A stretch of DNA of 64,000 nt from Amphibalanus amphitrite (GCF_019059575.1 NW_024881587.1:713001-777000); one strand, 5' to 3'; positions 35,801 to 44,034 are shown, counted from the stretch's first letter. The notes: generated by a model from the sequence alone, not told the origin. Numbers and translations are program-made.

Positions 35801-37934
35801 TAAACAGGTGTTTTTTTTTTTCGTTCGAAACTAAGTATGCTGTGCCAAACACTTGGCGCCCGACCTCGTGCCTATCAGAGCATTCGCAAAGTTAATGCCC
35901 GTCTCAACAGGACCGGCCATGAACCGGCTCATCCGCGGGGAACTTTGCGTCGCCATGGGATGCCCATGTTTATGCCATGCGACATCCTGCCGGTGGTCCA
36001 TTATACGACGCAGTGGTGGTACCTGTTACGCAAGAACACAATCCGCGCTCTAGCTGCTTTACAATAAGGGCATCCTGTGGATAGGCCTAGCTCACTGCGC
36101 AGGTGCTTAGTGAGTACTGAGTAGTCTCCATCGTGTCAAATGTATGGACCAGCGGCGATTCTGCAGTCCGTCGCGAGCCCGCGCGGCGGCAGCTGCAGCC
36201 GTACGTCGGCGATAACTGACGAGTGTCCGCCGACACCCCGCGGATCCGAACTGCCGGCGCCCGCTGCTGTTTGGAATGTCGATAAGGGCGACGTCATGCC
36301 GGCAGGCCAGCGGAGTTCGGACCGTATGTGTTTACGGGCGATTCAACCCGTCCGCTCTCTTGGTACATGTGACCGTGACCGATAGCCCACTCACTACTCA
36401 GCTGATCCCAGCCGCTCAAATAACAGGCGCAGGACAAAGACTCACGCCACCGCCGTATCCTGCAGTCAACTTAGCAACGACGGTAGCCTAATTATGGAGC
36501 AGACACGAGATCTAATCTATAGGTACTGAGTCTGCTAACGAGTACCAAATCCAACCTACTCATCAATTCGCTTCACGCGATTATTGATAGATGTGGGAAC
36601 ATCAAAGCAAAGTAGGTGAACGTCTTTTTACTGAATTAGGACGTTATACTCGTATATAGGTACTTGGGCATTGACGATTAAAAGGCATGTGGGACAATCG
36701 AATTATAGCGTCTGGAATCAACGAAAGACAATAGCCGTTTTCACGACGGCCATCTGGTACACATTTGGTGCACATCTGGTACAGATTAGGTGCAGATTTG
36801 GTCAAATCAGGTTCAGTGTGTCTCTCTTAGCAGCTATCAGCTAGGGTTGCACGAATTGCTTATATGCCTGCTTTGTCATATTATCAGAGAGCATCATCGA
36901 TTAAAACACTGAAATAAATTCATAAAATGAAGATATTTGCTGTAAAAGAAATTAGGTGCAGATTTGGTCAAATCAGGTGCATTCGCCGGACAGCCCGTCG
37001 TGAAAACGGCTATTGCCTCCTCAATAACAAAACGAAACCGGGTCGATTCGCCCGACTTTCCTCCTCCAGTCATTTGAAAAGGCGCTTTTAATTTGCGGCG
37101 TAATTTGGTTATGATGGCCTCTCCGACCGTAATTATTCCTATTTCCTGACCGGTCTCGCACGACAGAGATGTTATGCCGTATGTTGTGGCATCGCTCCGC
37201 ATTTGCACAACACATTCTGTGATAATGTGTCCAGGTTTGCGGTGCAGCCGTCGGATTCAGTCCAGTCCGAAGGGAAGAGCTCACAGGTGGGATCACTGAC
37301 CCACGAATCACAGCTCATTAGTTGCATCTGCAGTAACGTCCGCTTTCTCTCGCAATACAGGTTTCTACAACTGAGGTCATAACGGGACCGTCTATGCCGG
37401 CAAAGCTGGTCGGAGTCCGGAGACGAGATGACATATTCACGGTTGTGGGAACTAAGTGCATTCATTTTTGCCGTATAAACGCCAAAGGTCTGTTAGGGGG
37501 AGTAATCACAGTATTATTTTTTTAGAATGTTTGGAACGCCACCGCAGGATTCAGTGCGCCAGGCACCCAGGCGATCCGCCCCGCTGTTGTTTACAAACAC
37601 GAGGACCCCGGCCGCCCCTGCCGCGGGGCCGGCCCCGGTACTCACCCCTCTCCTTGAGGCGCGCGCCCGTCTCCAGCGGGATGACCAGCAGGGGCAGGAT
37701 GCCGCTGAAGCCGACCAGCGCGGCGCCCACCACGGACAGCACCACCGGCTCGTGGCGCGTGTAGAGCTGCTGCAGCGCCGCCAGCGGGCCGGCCGCCGCC
37801 GCCGGCGCCGACGGCTCGCCGCTGCGCGGGAACGCCCGCTGGTGTTTGGCTCGGTGCAGCTCGCCGGCGGCCGCGGTCAGCAGCAGCAGCGGCAGCAGCG
37901 CCGACAGCACGTGGCGCCGGGACGGGACAGCCAT
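8636..37934 (-). CDS. SLC39A13: ZIP13-like zinc/iron transporter (SLC39A13 family), six exons
   Basis: Exons on the minus strand: 37934-37646, 26343-26242, 11934-11666, 11443-11272, 10897-10796 and 8814-8636. Together they give 1,113 nt, i.e. 370 residues, close to the 371 of human ZIP13, with every phase matching. Order: signal peptide ([15 protein letters not shown]), TM1 with [16 protein letters not shown]2 with [22 protein letters not shown]3 with [16 protein letters not shown], a cytosolic loop rich in Pro-Glu, TM4 with [15 protein letters not shown]5 with the metal-site motif HEIPHEVGD, then [19 protein letters not shown] and a last TM ending AFEH-stop. ZIP13 proteins move zinc (iron in Drosophila) across ER/Golgi or vesicle membranes. 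Introns 1 and 2 are 11.3 and 14.3 kb and packed with transposons; introns 3-5 are 222, 374 and 1,981 bp. ZIP7 is the alternative, but it has a His-rich loop that is missing here. Confidence 0.93.
8830..9945. other. Intron 5 of the ZIP13-like gene, left part; nothing else recognised
   Basis: Unremarkable intron sequence with short simple stretches such as the CACAG run near 8898-8920. The GC-rich piece at 9290-9500 gives short frames in both directions without any recognisable domain. Confidence 0.4.
9947..10000. repeat. Fragment of the AGGTCA-rich TTAA element family
   Basis: The sequence TTTTGACACCAACCGCATTT followed by four to five GGTCA pentamers matches the interiors at 50565-50600 and 58165-58215. 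It is a short isolated relic in intron 5; no ends are visible. Confidence 0.6.
10796..10897 (-). CDS. SLC39A13: ZIP13-like gene, exon 5
   Basis: A 102-nt exon with acceptor GAGCAG and donor GTGCGT. It encodes [19 protein letters not shown] and the following loop ADDPRAL. It matches the region after HEIPHEVGD in ZIP13 (family pattern R-W-x-A-A-K-x-Q-L). Phase 1 in and out. Confidence 0.92.
11272..11443 (-). CDS. SLC39A13: ZIP13-like gene, exon 4 (metal-site helices)
   Basis: Begins [20 protein letters not shown] and contains [20 protein letters not shown]. The DNFTH and HEIPHEVGD motifs are the TM4/TM5 metal-transport residues of this ZIP subfamily. Acceptor GCTGCAG; donor GTGGGT. Confidence 0.95.
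11666..11934 (-). CDS. SLC39A13: ZIP13-like gene, exon 3 (TM3 and Pro-Glu loop)
   Basis: Starts after acceptor CCGGCAG and encodes [20 protein letters not shown], then a loop with the repeat [19 protein letters not shown] (from a GGCTCC-type hexanucleotide run at about 11784-11838) and a Pro/Ala-rich stretch. The only donor that keeps phase 0 with a good consensus is AAACAG-GCGAGT, a GC donor. The loop sits where many ZIPs carry a His-rich segment. Confidence 0.85.
13071..13260. repeat. Left-end fragment of a CACGCGCAGTG-type TTAA element
   Basis: Starts CACGCGCAGTG, followed by a run of Gs, CGAATTTCGCC and GTTTTTCGCAGATATC. This is the same arrangement as the left end at 57086. The left TTAA is mutated and the right end is not found, so it is a relic adjoining the full element at 13276. 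Confidence 0.6.
13276..14471. mobile_element. TTAA element A (poly-G/poly-C termini, AGGTCA-rich)
   Basis: Flanked by TTAA at 13272-13275 and 14472-14475. Left end CCCGCGCCCTGCTGGGAG then a G run; right end a C run, CCAGCAGGGCGTGG and finally GGGCGCGGG. The interior has many AGGTCA/TGACCT motifs (13428-13470, 13900-13960, 14275-14325). No coding capacity. Its interior is homologous to element B, and the site at about 14110 is the unoccupied counterpart of the nested insertion in B. Confidence 0.85.
14553..14580. repeat. Perfect 28-bp palindrome with nearby GGTGAAGGAT repeats
   Basis: Positions 14553-14580 form a perfect palindrome centred on GGATCC (half: AGATTGGTGAAGGA). A second, imperfect copy follows at 14588-14612 and a single half-site lies at 13013-13026 on the other side of element A. 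It may be the residue of an older foldback element. Confidence 0.6.
15694..16011 (+). mobile_element. SINE-like element, copy 1
   Basis: A 318-bp element bounded by a perfect 12-bp direct repeat TAGTAGTGAGTC (15682-15693 and 16012-16023). It ends with a short hairpin (GGTCTTACTGGACC) and an A-rich CCCAACAAAACAAACAA tail, typical of retroposition. About 90% identical over most of its length to 23744-24195. No clear tRNA-like A/B boxes at the head, so the origin is open. The 3' hairpin resembles the 3' end of the LINE at 23680-23710. Confidence 0.8.
16586..17052. mobile_element. TTAA-flanked MITE, copy 2
   Basis: A 467-bp element between TTAA at 16582-16585 and 17053-17056 with TIR AGGGACCCTCCCACCTT; nearly identical to 5649-6114. 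It lies in intron 2 of the ZIP13-like gene. The pair shows recent activity of the family. Confidence 0.9.
17412..17570 (+). repeat. Degenerate CATCACC/CGTCACC simple repeat
   Basis: About 150 bp of imperfect tandem units of the type (C)ATCACCCGTCAC(C). Low-complexity; the apparent open frame across it is not a gene. Confidence 0.6.
18275..19854 (+). CDS. LINE ORF1 (gag-like, CCHC zinc knuckles), one frameshift
   Basis: The ATG at 18275 gives [20 protein letters not shown], followed by a long region of repeats rich in S-D-P-R-H. The frame ends at TGA 18983-18985, while the frame one base earlier continues from about 18970 ([20 protein letters not shown]) to 19854, so one indel splits ORF1. 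The second part holds three zinc knuckles: [28 protein letters not shown] and [16 protein letters not shown]. This is the usual nucleic-acid-binding protein of I/Jockey LINEs, which coats the RNA and has chaperone activity. An A7 run at 19839-19845 just before the stop lies in a layout suitable for -1 slippage into ORF2. Confidence 0.88.
19849..23616 (+). CDS. LINE ORF2 (endonuclease, reverse transcriptase, RNase H), one frameshift
   Basis: The endonuclease begins before any ATG with ILQWNCRGL (about 19863), then [20 protein letters not shown] and HSDHFPI, the APE-type catalytic motifs. The first in-frame ATG is 19911, downstream of the catalytic Asn. [21 protein letters not shown], then the frame breaks at an A11 run (21584-21594) and resumes one base over with [27 protein letters not shown] and [10 protein letters not shown]. 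RNase [32 protein letters not shown] and [22 protein letters not shown]-terminal C-x2-C ... H-x4-D-C motif ([18 protein letters not shown]) follows. The enzyme nicks target DNA and reverse-transcribes LINE RNA in place. Given as one gene despite the shift. Confidence 0.92.
23744..24195 (+). mobile_element. SINE-like element, copy 2, directly behind the LINE
   Basis: Homologous to 15694-16011 from its head (GTGCTTCTATCCTCAGGATA) to the terminal GGTCTTGTCGACCGAAAGGGCC and A-rich tail, but with about 130 bp of extra sequence around 23990-24120. It starts at the LINE's 3' target duplication and is followed by GGGTGGAAGTTTAT, an 11/14 match to that duplication. This suggests the SINE was there first, with the same target site. 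Confidence 0.75.
24325..24490 (+). repeat. GC-rich short tandem repeats (TATGGGTCGGCC type)
   Basis: Three copies of TATGGGTCGGC followed by GTGCTCAGCCCTGACCGCAC-like spacers, spaced irregularly. Low-copy and degenerate; no function assigned. Confidence 0.45.
24500..25580. other. Intron 2 sequence, nothing recognised
   Basis: About 1 kb of AT-rich intron with no convincing frames, ends or repeats apart from scattered TGTGTT/AACACA motifs (24580-24720). Confidence 0.4.
25590..26241 (-). repeat. 92-bp minisatellite copied from the exon 2/intron 2 junction
   Basis: About seven tandem units with period 92 (successive donor sites at 25683, 25775, 25867, 25959, 26051, 26143 and, after one 94-bp step, the genuine one at 26237). 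Each unit read on the minus strand contains the last 36 nt of exon 2 (ending GAGCATGCCGAAA), an intact GTAAGT splice donor and 56 nt of intron. The distal unit at about 25590-25682 is diverged. The units nearest each other are essentially identical, indicating recent amplification or homogenisation. Confidence 0.93.
26242..26343 (-). CDS. SLC39A13: ZIP13-like gene, exon 2 (TM2)
   Basis: A 102-nt exon with acceptor TTTCGCAG and donor GTAAGT. It encodes [20 protein letters not shown] then [10 protein letters not shown]. Phase 1 in and out agrees with exons 1 and 3. The last 36 nt of this exon plus the first 56 nt of the intron form the unit of the minisatellite that follows directly in intron 2. 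Confidence 0.93.
27170..28855. mobile_element. TTAA element B (right end lost), with nested element
   Basis: The TTAA at 27166-27169 is followed by CCCGCGCCCGGCCGG and a G run. The interior matches element A throughout (GCTCAAGGTCAGGTCACCAG, later TCGCTACGTGGCCCAGGAGC near 28791). A sibling element is inserted at 27978-28543. The right end stops in a CCTCCCCC run near 28850 without the terminal inverted repeat. Confidence 0.8.
27978..28543. mobile_element. TTAA element nested inside element B
   Basis: Flanked by TTAA (27974-27977 and 28544-28547). TIR CCCGAGCACCGACGGGGG and CCCCCGTCGGTGCGCGGG, each with poly-G/poly-C runs just inside. 566 bp, no coding capacity. Element A at about 14110 shows the same flanks joined without an insertion, so target-site duplication of TTAA can be read directly. 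Confidence 0.88.
29122..30306. mobile_element. TTAA element C, copy 1
   Basis: Between TTAA 29118-29121 and 30307-30310. Left CCCTCGCGGGCCCGGGGGGG, right CCCGGGCCCGGCCGGG. 1,185 bp; more than 95% identical by eye to 55437-56614. Dense TGACCTTGACCT tracts near 29810-29830, 29957-29975 and 30105-30145. Inserted in the GGGCCC-rich interior of the hAT-like element. Confidence 0.88.
30311..31010. repeat. GGGCCC-rich degenerate tandem region
   Basis: Irregular units of about 90-110 bp combining CAGCGGGCCCTTCC, GCTTTTGGGGCCCGGC and GCCCGGCAGGGCCC. The same sequence type occurs at 28935-29060, on the other side of element C, showing that C split one region. Frames across it (up to 194 codons) are composition artefacts. 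Confidence 0.65.
31040..34400. other. Intron 1 sequence with GC-rich low-complexity patches, no gene recognised
   Basis: Mixed sequence. GC-rich patches at 31840-32230 and 33260-33440 contain G or C runs and give Arg/Pro/Gly-rich frames on both strands, which is typical of composition rather than coding. 33880-34110 carries scattered TGACC/GGTCA motifs like the TTAA family but without ends. Confidence 0.4.
34407..35507. mobile_element. TIR element built from CATTTTGCAAAATG palindromes
   Basis: Ends are inverted repeats of about 65 bp: the left runs GTGCCATATATATGTTGCAG into CACTTTAGAAAATCAGTCAT, and the right (35440-35507) is the complement. Inside each end there are several copies of a palindromic module GCATTTTGYAAAATGCCTAG (34441-34600 and 35345-35470). 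No transposase. The central 700 bp shows nothing recognisable. Confidence 0.8.
36729..37015. mobile_element. Small MITE with 21-bp perfect TIRs
   Basis: Begins CAATAGCCGTTTTCACGACG and ends with the exact complement at 37015; 287 bp. Internally AGGTGCAGATTTGGTCAAATC occurs twice (about 36789 and 36954). No coding capacity; the superfamily is undecided because no clear TSD is seen. Confidence 0.8.
37646..37934 (-). CDS. SLC39A13: ZIP13-like gene, exon 1 (signal peptide and TM1)
   Basis: The ATG at 37934-37932 opens [20 protein letters not shown], a clear signal peptide. An Ala/Pro-rich luminal stretch and a first membrane helix ending [18 protein letters not shown] follow. Donor GTGAGT at 37645. 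The upstream in-frame GTG is not needed. The exon lies in a strongly CpG-rich segment. Confidence 0.92.
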
Positions 37935-38300
37935 GGCGGCGCAGTGCACAGTGTTCGGCCGCCGGCCGCCGACTGCCGCCCGCCGCCGTCACACGGTCGC
38001 TGATCGGTCCCAGATAGCGGCGGCCGTATCACGGCTCCTCGCACGGTGACCGGCAGCCGCGCGCGCCGCGTCGTGCCCCCTCCGCGAGCGGTCGGGCGAT
38101 GTCCTCCCACCCCGCAGCCGCCGACGCCACTGTCCGACGGAGCCGGCAGCAGCGGCGCACAACCAGGCCACGGGGCCGGCCCGCGCCGCCGCGCCGCCCC
38201 ACTCTCTCCGGCCGCGGCCGTCCAGGCGAGAGAGCGGAGTCGCCACCGGCGCCCTCCAGGATGGAGCAGCCAGATTTCGTAGTAGACGAAACCGGTCGCC
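37935..38300 (-). promoter_or_regulatory. CpG-rich 5' region of the ZIP13-like gene
   Basis: The 350 bp upstream of the ATG are extremely GC- and CpG-rich, continuing from exon 1. This suggests a CpG-type promoter and 5' UTR. No TATA box or defined start site was identified, so the extent is inferred from composition only. Confidence 0.45.
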
Positions 38301-38399
38301 TCCGTCACCCTTCAGACTGGAGCGGCCAGATTCAAAAGCAGACGAAATCGGTTACCTCCGACGCGTTCCAGCGTGAAGCTGCGATTCGAGGGCAGTCGA

Positions 38400-38500
38400 T
38401 GGATTTTTGGCGACTCCGACACCGACTCCGACTCCGGTCAGAGCTATCGACTCCGACCGACACCGACTCCGATTCTGATTCCGACTCCGCAACCCTAGGG
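38400..38500 (+). repeat. CGACTC/CGACAC hexanucleotide simple repeat
   Basis: About 90 bp of imperfect (CGACTC)n/(CGACAC)n units. It lies upstream of the ZIP13-like gene; no function assigned. Confidence 0.7.
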
Positions 38501-38581
38501 AAGGCACAGTCGAATCGTTGCAGGTGCAGGGCTGAATAATGTCGATATAGAATCGCAACGACAATGATAATGCCAGTATAA

Positions 38582-38728
38582 CCCCGCGTTCGATGTCTCT
38601 CGGACGACGATGATTCTACGCCGTCCGGCGAATCACGTTCCATACCACAGCCGAGCCCCCGCTGACTTTGAACGTGATTGGCCGGACGACGTAGAATCTT
38701 AGTTGTCCGAGAGACATCGAACGCGGGG
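38582..38728. mobile_element. Foldback MITE, copy 1 (TAA duplication)
   Basis: A 147-bp near-perfect inverted repeat: CCCCGCGTTCGATGTCTCTC at the left and its complement at the right, flanked on both sides by TAA. The 3-bp TWA-type duplication fits PIF/Harbinger MITEs. A related copy lies at 45591-45739. Confidence 0.8.
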
Positions 38729-39269
38729 TAAGTCAGCCCTTACCGAAACTACCGGATTTCTAAGAACCGACAGTCGACACTATCAGGGCAATCAAGGGAA
38801 GGAGTACGACACGACCCCTTTACTAAGCTAGAGCTTTTCGGAAAAAAAGAATCGTGGGCCTTGGCCGTTCCAACGAGATGCAATGCAGCTAATGAAAGGC
38901 ACCCAGTTTTTAAAGTTGCAGTTAAAGAGGTGACCTCTAATGTCAGGTCGACGACCAACACGTTGGGATTCTGTTTTGGGAGCATAAAGCTTAGTCAATT
39001 CCAAAGTGATTTGGCGGCAACGACATCCAATACCTAACCATCTTACTTCCAAACAATTTGTCGCCGATGGCGAAAACGTATGTTTTAACTTAAGCATGAC
39101 CCTAGGTCATCATCAAGTGTCCGCTGCCTTTACGTGTCCGTGCGTCTCAATTTTTCGTTAGATAGGTACATACATTACAAATTGGCATCTCCAAGCAAAT
39201 AACGTGGCAAGAAATTAGCCATACATCGATGATCGACCAGAGTATCCACTAACTCCGTTTTAATATTAA

Positions 39270-40368
39270 CCCGCGCCATGATGGGGTCTGCCGAGCAGCG
39301 CGGTCTGATGGGGGAGGGCATTTTGCACCCCCCCCCCCTAAGATCTCGAGCGACCCAATTTCATTGACCTCGGTCTAAACGATGACGTCACAGATCAGGT
39401 CATAGGTCGAATTTTCACCGTTTACAGATAGTACAAGAAAGAAATGCGTTGTAAAATCAAGTAAAATGCATTTTATTGAAAATCATCGATGGGGAAATGT
39501 TCGTCAAACACATATTTTGCTATTTGAGGTCACTGATGCTAGATCAGGTCACAGAGGTCAGGTCACGTTGAGGGTCACAAATTGAAAATATTATGTGATG
39601 CATGTTTTATGGTCCATTTTATATGCCAAATGCGAGTATGTAGGACAGGCAGCCCTTGGGGTCGGTTGAGATTATGTTTTGGTGAAGGTCAGGTCAAGGT
39701 CAGGTCAAGGTCAGGTCAAATTAGATCAAATTTCAAAGTTGATATTTTGCATAAAATGGATATTGATTCGATGCAGCTCGTCACGGGGAGTTCAATGGTG
39801 GTCTCCGTTTTGCGCTACGTGGTCTAGAATTGCTAAAAATTGAGTTCAAAAATTTGACGTAATCAATTTTGAACCGTTTTTTCCATATAACTTGGCCAAA
39901 ACAGGAGATATCGATCTTAAATTTGGTATGTATATCGAAGATCGCAGGGACTATCACATACATTCCGTTTTTTCGAAATTCGAAAAAATTGGGAATTTTT
40001 AGAGTTTTTCTAAAAAATTATTTCTTTATTTTGGGGTGAAAATTCCAAAGTTTCGAAAGTCCGAAATAGCAGTTTTGTAGCGCCGTCTTTTCTCTACATA
40101 ACCACATAAAGAACTACAGAAAATCTACAGTTGCTTGTTAACTGTAGATTTGGTGAGCGTTTCAAGATGTCATGTTTTTTGCTCATTTTTACTCGAACAT
40201 GACCTCAGTTTGACCTCAATAACTCCTGACCCAAGGTGACCTGTGACTTGACATTTTGTGTGAAGGTGTCAAATTGATGCCCGGGAAGGTACCCCAATTT
40301 GCCGTTTTTCGCTATTTAAGAAAAACCATAGGGGGGGGGGGGCGAAATGCCCTCCATCACGGCGCGGG
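39270..40368. mobile_element. TTAA element E
   Basis: Between TTAA 39266-39269 and 40369-40372. Left end CCCGCGCCATGATGGGG, right end CCATCACGGCGCGGG; C run near 39330, G run near 40331. Contains a regular AGGTCAGGTCA array at about 39687-39719 (11-bp period, three units). The interior is the reverse complement of the family segment at 52480-52800. 1,099 bp, no gene. Confidence 0.87.
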
Positions 40369-40529
40369 TTAAACGTTTAGGATGATATGGTAGTGGGCTT
40401 GAGATAACATTTCAAGAGTCGTCGTTCTCGACTGTCCACCCGGCTGACTGACGACCTAATCGGCCGAACCCGCTCCCGTCGATTCGTCATCTCTGTCGTC
40501 CCATGAGGCATCGCTTCAGGCTCGTTTTA

Positions 40530-41060
40530 CACGGTGTTCGCTCGCCTCGTCTCGGCGCCTCGGGCTGTCATTAGGGTTGGCCGGCCGCCAGCCGATGCTC
40601 CACTTCTCGCCCGCTTCCTCATTCAGCTTTCCTCATCGGGCGGCTTCTCTCGCCACTCCGTTCCCCGTTCGTCCCGCTCCCTCAGTCACTCTGTTCCCCC
40701 TCTGAGACAGCTCCCAGCCGTCACACACAGCTCGGGCCGGCCGCTGTCCCGGCGTGCCCCCTGTTCCGGGTCGTCCGGTCCGCCCCGCCGCCGCCCCAGC
40801 CGGTGACCCCGCGGCGACCGATCAGCGGTGCGAGGCGCGGCCTGACGAATAGGTGCCATAGCTGCGGCCGGCGCCGCGCCGCGAGAGCGCCGAAATAAGC
40901 CGGCCGACTGTCAAAACAGCGCGGACGGCCGACTCGCGGGGGCGCGGGAGGCCTGCAGGACCGACCGGACCTCAGACAACAGGTGCGGGCGGCGCGCGGA
41001 GGACGGAGGACGGCGCGGGGCGCTCCGAGCTCAGCCAGCGCCAGCCGTGTCCTTCGATGG
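40530..41060. other. CpG-rich segment without a recognised gene
   Basis: Very GC-rich; the frames on both strands are long but compositionally biased. It could be a CpG island for an unseen transcript. No splice-consistent homologous exon was found. Confidence 0.35.
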
Positions 41061-41300
41061 CGGCCAGGTGAGGCGGGACGAGGGCTGGCGGCAGCATCGG
41101 CCGATCGTTGGGAGACAGGATCGACTGATGACGGTGAGGCAGTCTCCAGCCGATCGTGGGGAGGCAGGGTTGACCGATGGCGGTGAAGAAGGCTCCGACT
41201 GATGACGGTGAATAAGCCTCCGAGTGATCGCACGGTGTGACAGGATTGACTGATGACGGTGAATGAGGCTCCGAGTGATAACGATGAGGCAGGTTTATGA
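41060..41300 (+). repeat. Degenerate tandem repeat GATGACGGTGAATGAGGCTC
   Basis: Five to six imperfect units of about 32-45 bp with the core CTGATGACGGTGA and GGCTCCGA/GGCAG spacers. The 213-codon frame on the minus strand across this repeat is judged not to be a gene. Confidence 0.6.
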
Positions 41301-41704
41301 AGAAGTCCATTGATGGTGTACGGATAGACCGCACTCTAATGGTGAGAACTTCAGGCAGGACCAGCAATGGCGGATAGGCGAAGCGTGAATGGTGGTGACA
41401 GGTAAGACGAGAAAGACTTCTAAAGGCGGACCGATACAGGGGATACAGCCCAGGCGGGGCAGACCGACACAGGCGCAAGGCTGAGTCAAGATTAGGTACT
41501 TTACTTTTAAGGCTGAGTAACACAGTGTGTGCGCGCTGCAGGTAGTCACTTAGTCCAGCGCTGTCCCCGTTATCTACACCGGCTCTCGGAGACACGGCCC
41601 TCTCATATACCATTTCGAGCGCATTACCTAAATTGTTTCTCTTTTAATTCATTTTCAACTATCACGTAGTTATACCTATCATAGGTACGCATGTCGTGAA
41701 AATA

Positions 41705-42706
41705 CAGGGTGATCAATAAAGAATGACATAAACTTAGCCCTCCGGAGAAGCACATAATACGTATTTTAACACATAAATAGCACACCGTTAGAAAGAGAAA
41801 TGTGGGACATTTGACGTAACATAAACCGAAGTCAGTTGTGACACTTCGTTTGTCTACAGGAGGTGCTCGAAGAGGTCTTGCTTCTCCGCTCGGCGGAGCC
41901 CGGCCATGACCTATACGTTCCGGGCGCCTTCTTGTATGGAATCAGCTTCTGTGGATTATTCGGCTACCAGGAGACTATATCCTTCCTGTGGGTGCTTGCT
42001 GTAGCGGAAACCACTTCTCGTCACTCCAGATCATCCGTTCGAAACATTCTTCCGCTTGATTGAGCCAGAAGGTGCAGGCTTCCAGCCTCGATACAATACC
42101 TACTGTCATCGGAGAGGACGGTCGTTAGGATCGGGCGATATGGTTTCCAGTCCAGTTTCTTGTACAGAATCGCCCACACATTCCTAAAAGTCATTCCCAG
42201 GTTTCCTGAAGCACTGCGAAACTGGATGTTGAGCCGATTTTTTTTAGGAATTGTCAGATTTTCTGCACCTCGTAGGTAAGTACCGGCAAGGGCCCAGCAT
42301 CCCTGGTCACCCTGCAGTCCAGAGTTTTTCCTGCCTGGACTTGAGCTTGTGGCTCCAAGCAGCTCAAAAAATCGTGGAGAGAACTCAAGACCCTTGATGA
42401 GCTGAATGCTGTCGTTAGTCGTCGAAGACTACACCCTCACATGGTCGGTAACCATCTGAGACGCATGGCGCGGCACACCTGGCGCAGGGCCGAGCTCCGC
42501 TGCGCTTAGAGGGGTGGGCAGTGGGCACTTCGAGCACCTCCAATAGACAAACGAAGTGTCACACACAACCGACTTTCGTTTGGGAAATGTCAAATGTCAA
42601 ATGTCCAACATTTCTCTTTCTAACGGTGTGCTGTTTACGCATTAAAATATGTATTATGTGCCTCTCGTGGGGGCTAACTGTATGTCATTCTTTATTGATC
42701 ACCCTG
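41705..42706 (-). mobile_element. Mariner-type (IS630-Tc1-mariner) transposon relic
   Basis: Long inverted repeats (well over 100 bp) starting CAGGGTGATCAATAAAGAAT, flanked by TA at 41703-41704 and 42707-42708. About 1.0 kb. Between the repeats the minus strand carries a degraded transposase: VWAILYKKLDWKPYRPILTT (about 42185-42126), then LNQAEECFERMIWSDEKWF around 42065-42005, which includes the first catalytic Asp region. Other parts are rearranged or deleted. The inverted repeats remain well matched, so it could still move if a transposase were supplied from elsewhere. Confidence 0.85.
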
Positions 42707-42825
42707 TATACGCCTAGGCTTCCAAAAACTGATACCTAAATCAAATGTACTTGTCCCATAACTGCATTACCTATTTTCTGCAACCGATATGTGATTGTAC
42801 CTATACAAATATTCGACACGATTAA

Positions 42826-44026
42826 CCCGCGCCCCGCTGGGGGGGGGGGGGCAGAATCTGCCCCTCCCCCTCCCGTTTTTCGCCAATAACTTCTAAACGC
42901 GTTACGCCAGCGACGTCAAACTTTCAGTACCTTATCAATATCATACATCAATTTTAGACGTTTCCTGAAAATTTGAGCGAAATCGGTCGGAAACTTTTGG
43001 AAAAAATGACGTTTAGTGAACGTCATGTTCGCCATTTTTGCCTAAAAAACGGCAAAATTTCAAACGCCGCTAACATTTTCATTTTTAAAGGAATCGAGAC
43101 GTAACAAAAAAAGGTTATACGTGATTCTACTTTGTCTATCAAATGGCTATCTCGTTTTTTTTTTTAATTTTGGATTTTGGCCTAAATATTTTCATAAAAC
43201 TGACTTTTTGGGAAAATAAATATAAAATCCAAAATTTTGAGTGTATCGAAAAAAACGGAATATATGTCAGAGAAGTGGTCTAAATGCACCTACATACCAA
43301 TCTTGAGAAGAATCGGTTAAAAAATCTGGGAGTTATTCAAAATTTTAATACGTCACGACACACAAAATTTTTGAAAAAAATGATTTTTTTTTGGAATTTC
43401 TAGACCTTGTACGGACACAAAAATAGCACCATTTTATTCGCCGTGAACAACTGCATCAGATAGACACCTTTTTAGGCCTTAACAACCAACTTCAAAATTT
43501 GACCTCACTTGACCTAACCTTGACCTGACCTCGACCTGAAAATCATCCAGAGGTGGTCCATATCACTTATTGAGTGTGCTATTGAATTCTATGAATGAAA
43601 TGACCCATAAAACATGTGTCGCACATGCCCTTTTCTATATTTTGTTTTTGGTGACCTGACCTGACCTGACCTGACCTTGACCTTGACCTTTGAATGATAT
43701 TGTATGCAACGAATATTGTCTTAGCAGCCTAAGAACACGTTTTGGGCGATCAGTCTCAGTCCATTCTTCGGTAACTACGGTGCAAGGCCGATACTGTAGA
43801 AACTTGCATTTTGTACCCTTGACCTGACCTTGACCTGACCTCTCACCTACTACCTACTTAAGCAAAAAAAAAATGGGCTCTTAAGATCCGCCTTGTTGAG
43901 AGCTTTCGATTGCCGTTTTCCCCGTCTTTCTACGACCATCGCTTCGGAAGTTAGACAGGGGGGCAGAATCTGCCCCCCCCCCCCCCAGCAGGGCGCGTAT
44001 GGCTGAATAGCCCAGCGGGGCGCGGG
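42826..44026. mobile_element. TTAA element F
   Basis: Between TTAA 42822-42825 and 44027-44030. Left CCCGCGCCCCGCTGGGGG, right CCCAGCGGGGCGCGGG; 1,201 bp. Right part rich in TGACCTGACCTTGACC (43510-43530, 43650-43690, 43818-43842). The interior shares the same AT-rich middle as element L and inverted element E. No gene. Confidence 0.88.
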
Positions 44027-44034
44027 TTAAACGT

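Noticed and set aside
39687-39719. Bona fide nuclear receptor enhancer of a nearby gene
   Set aside because: The motifs belong to a multi-copy transposon and recur in all copies; regulatory use is possible but cannot be claimed from sequence.
40972-41613. 213-codon minus-strand frame
   Set aside because: Runs across a degenerate DNA tandem repeat; peptide repeats follow the DNA repeats and no domain is recognised.
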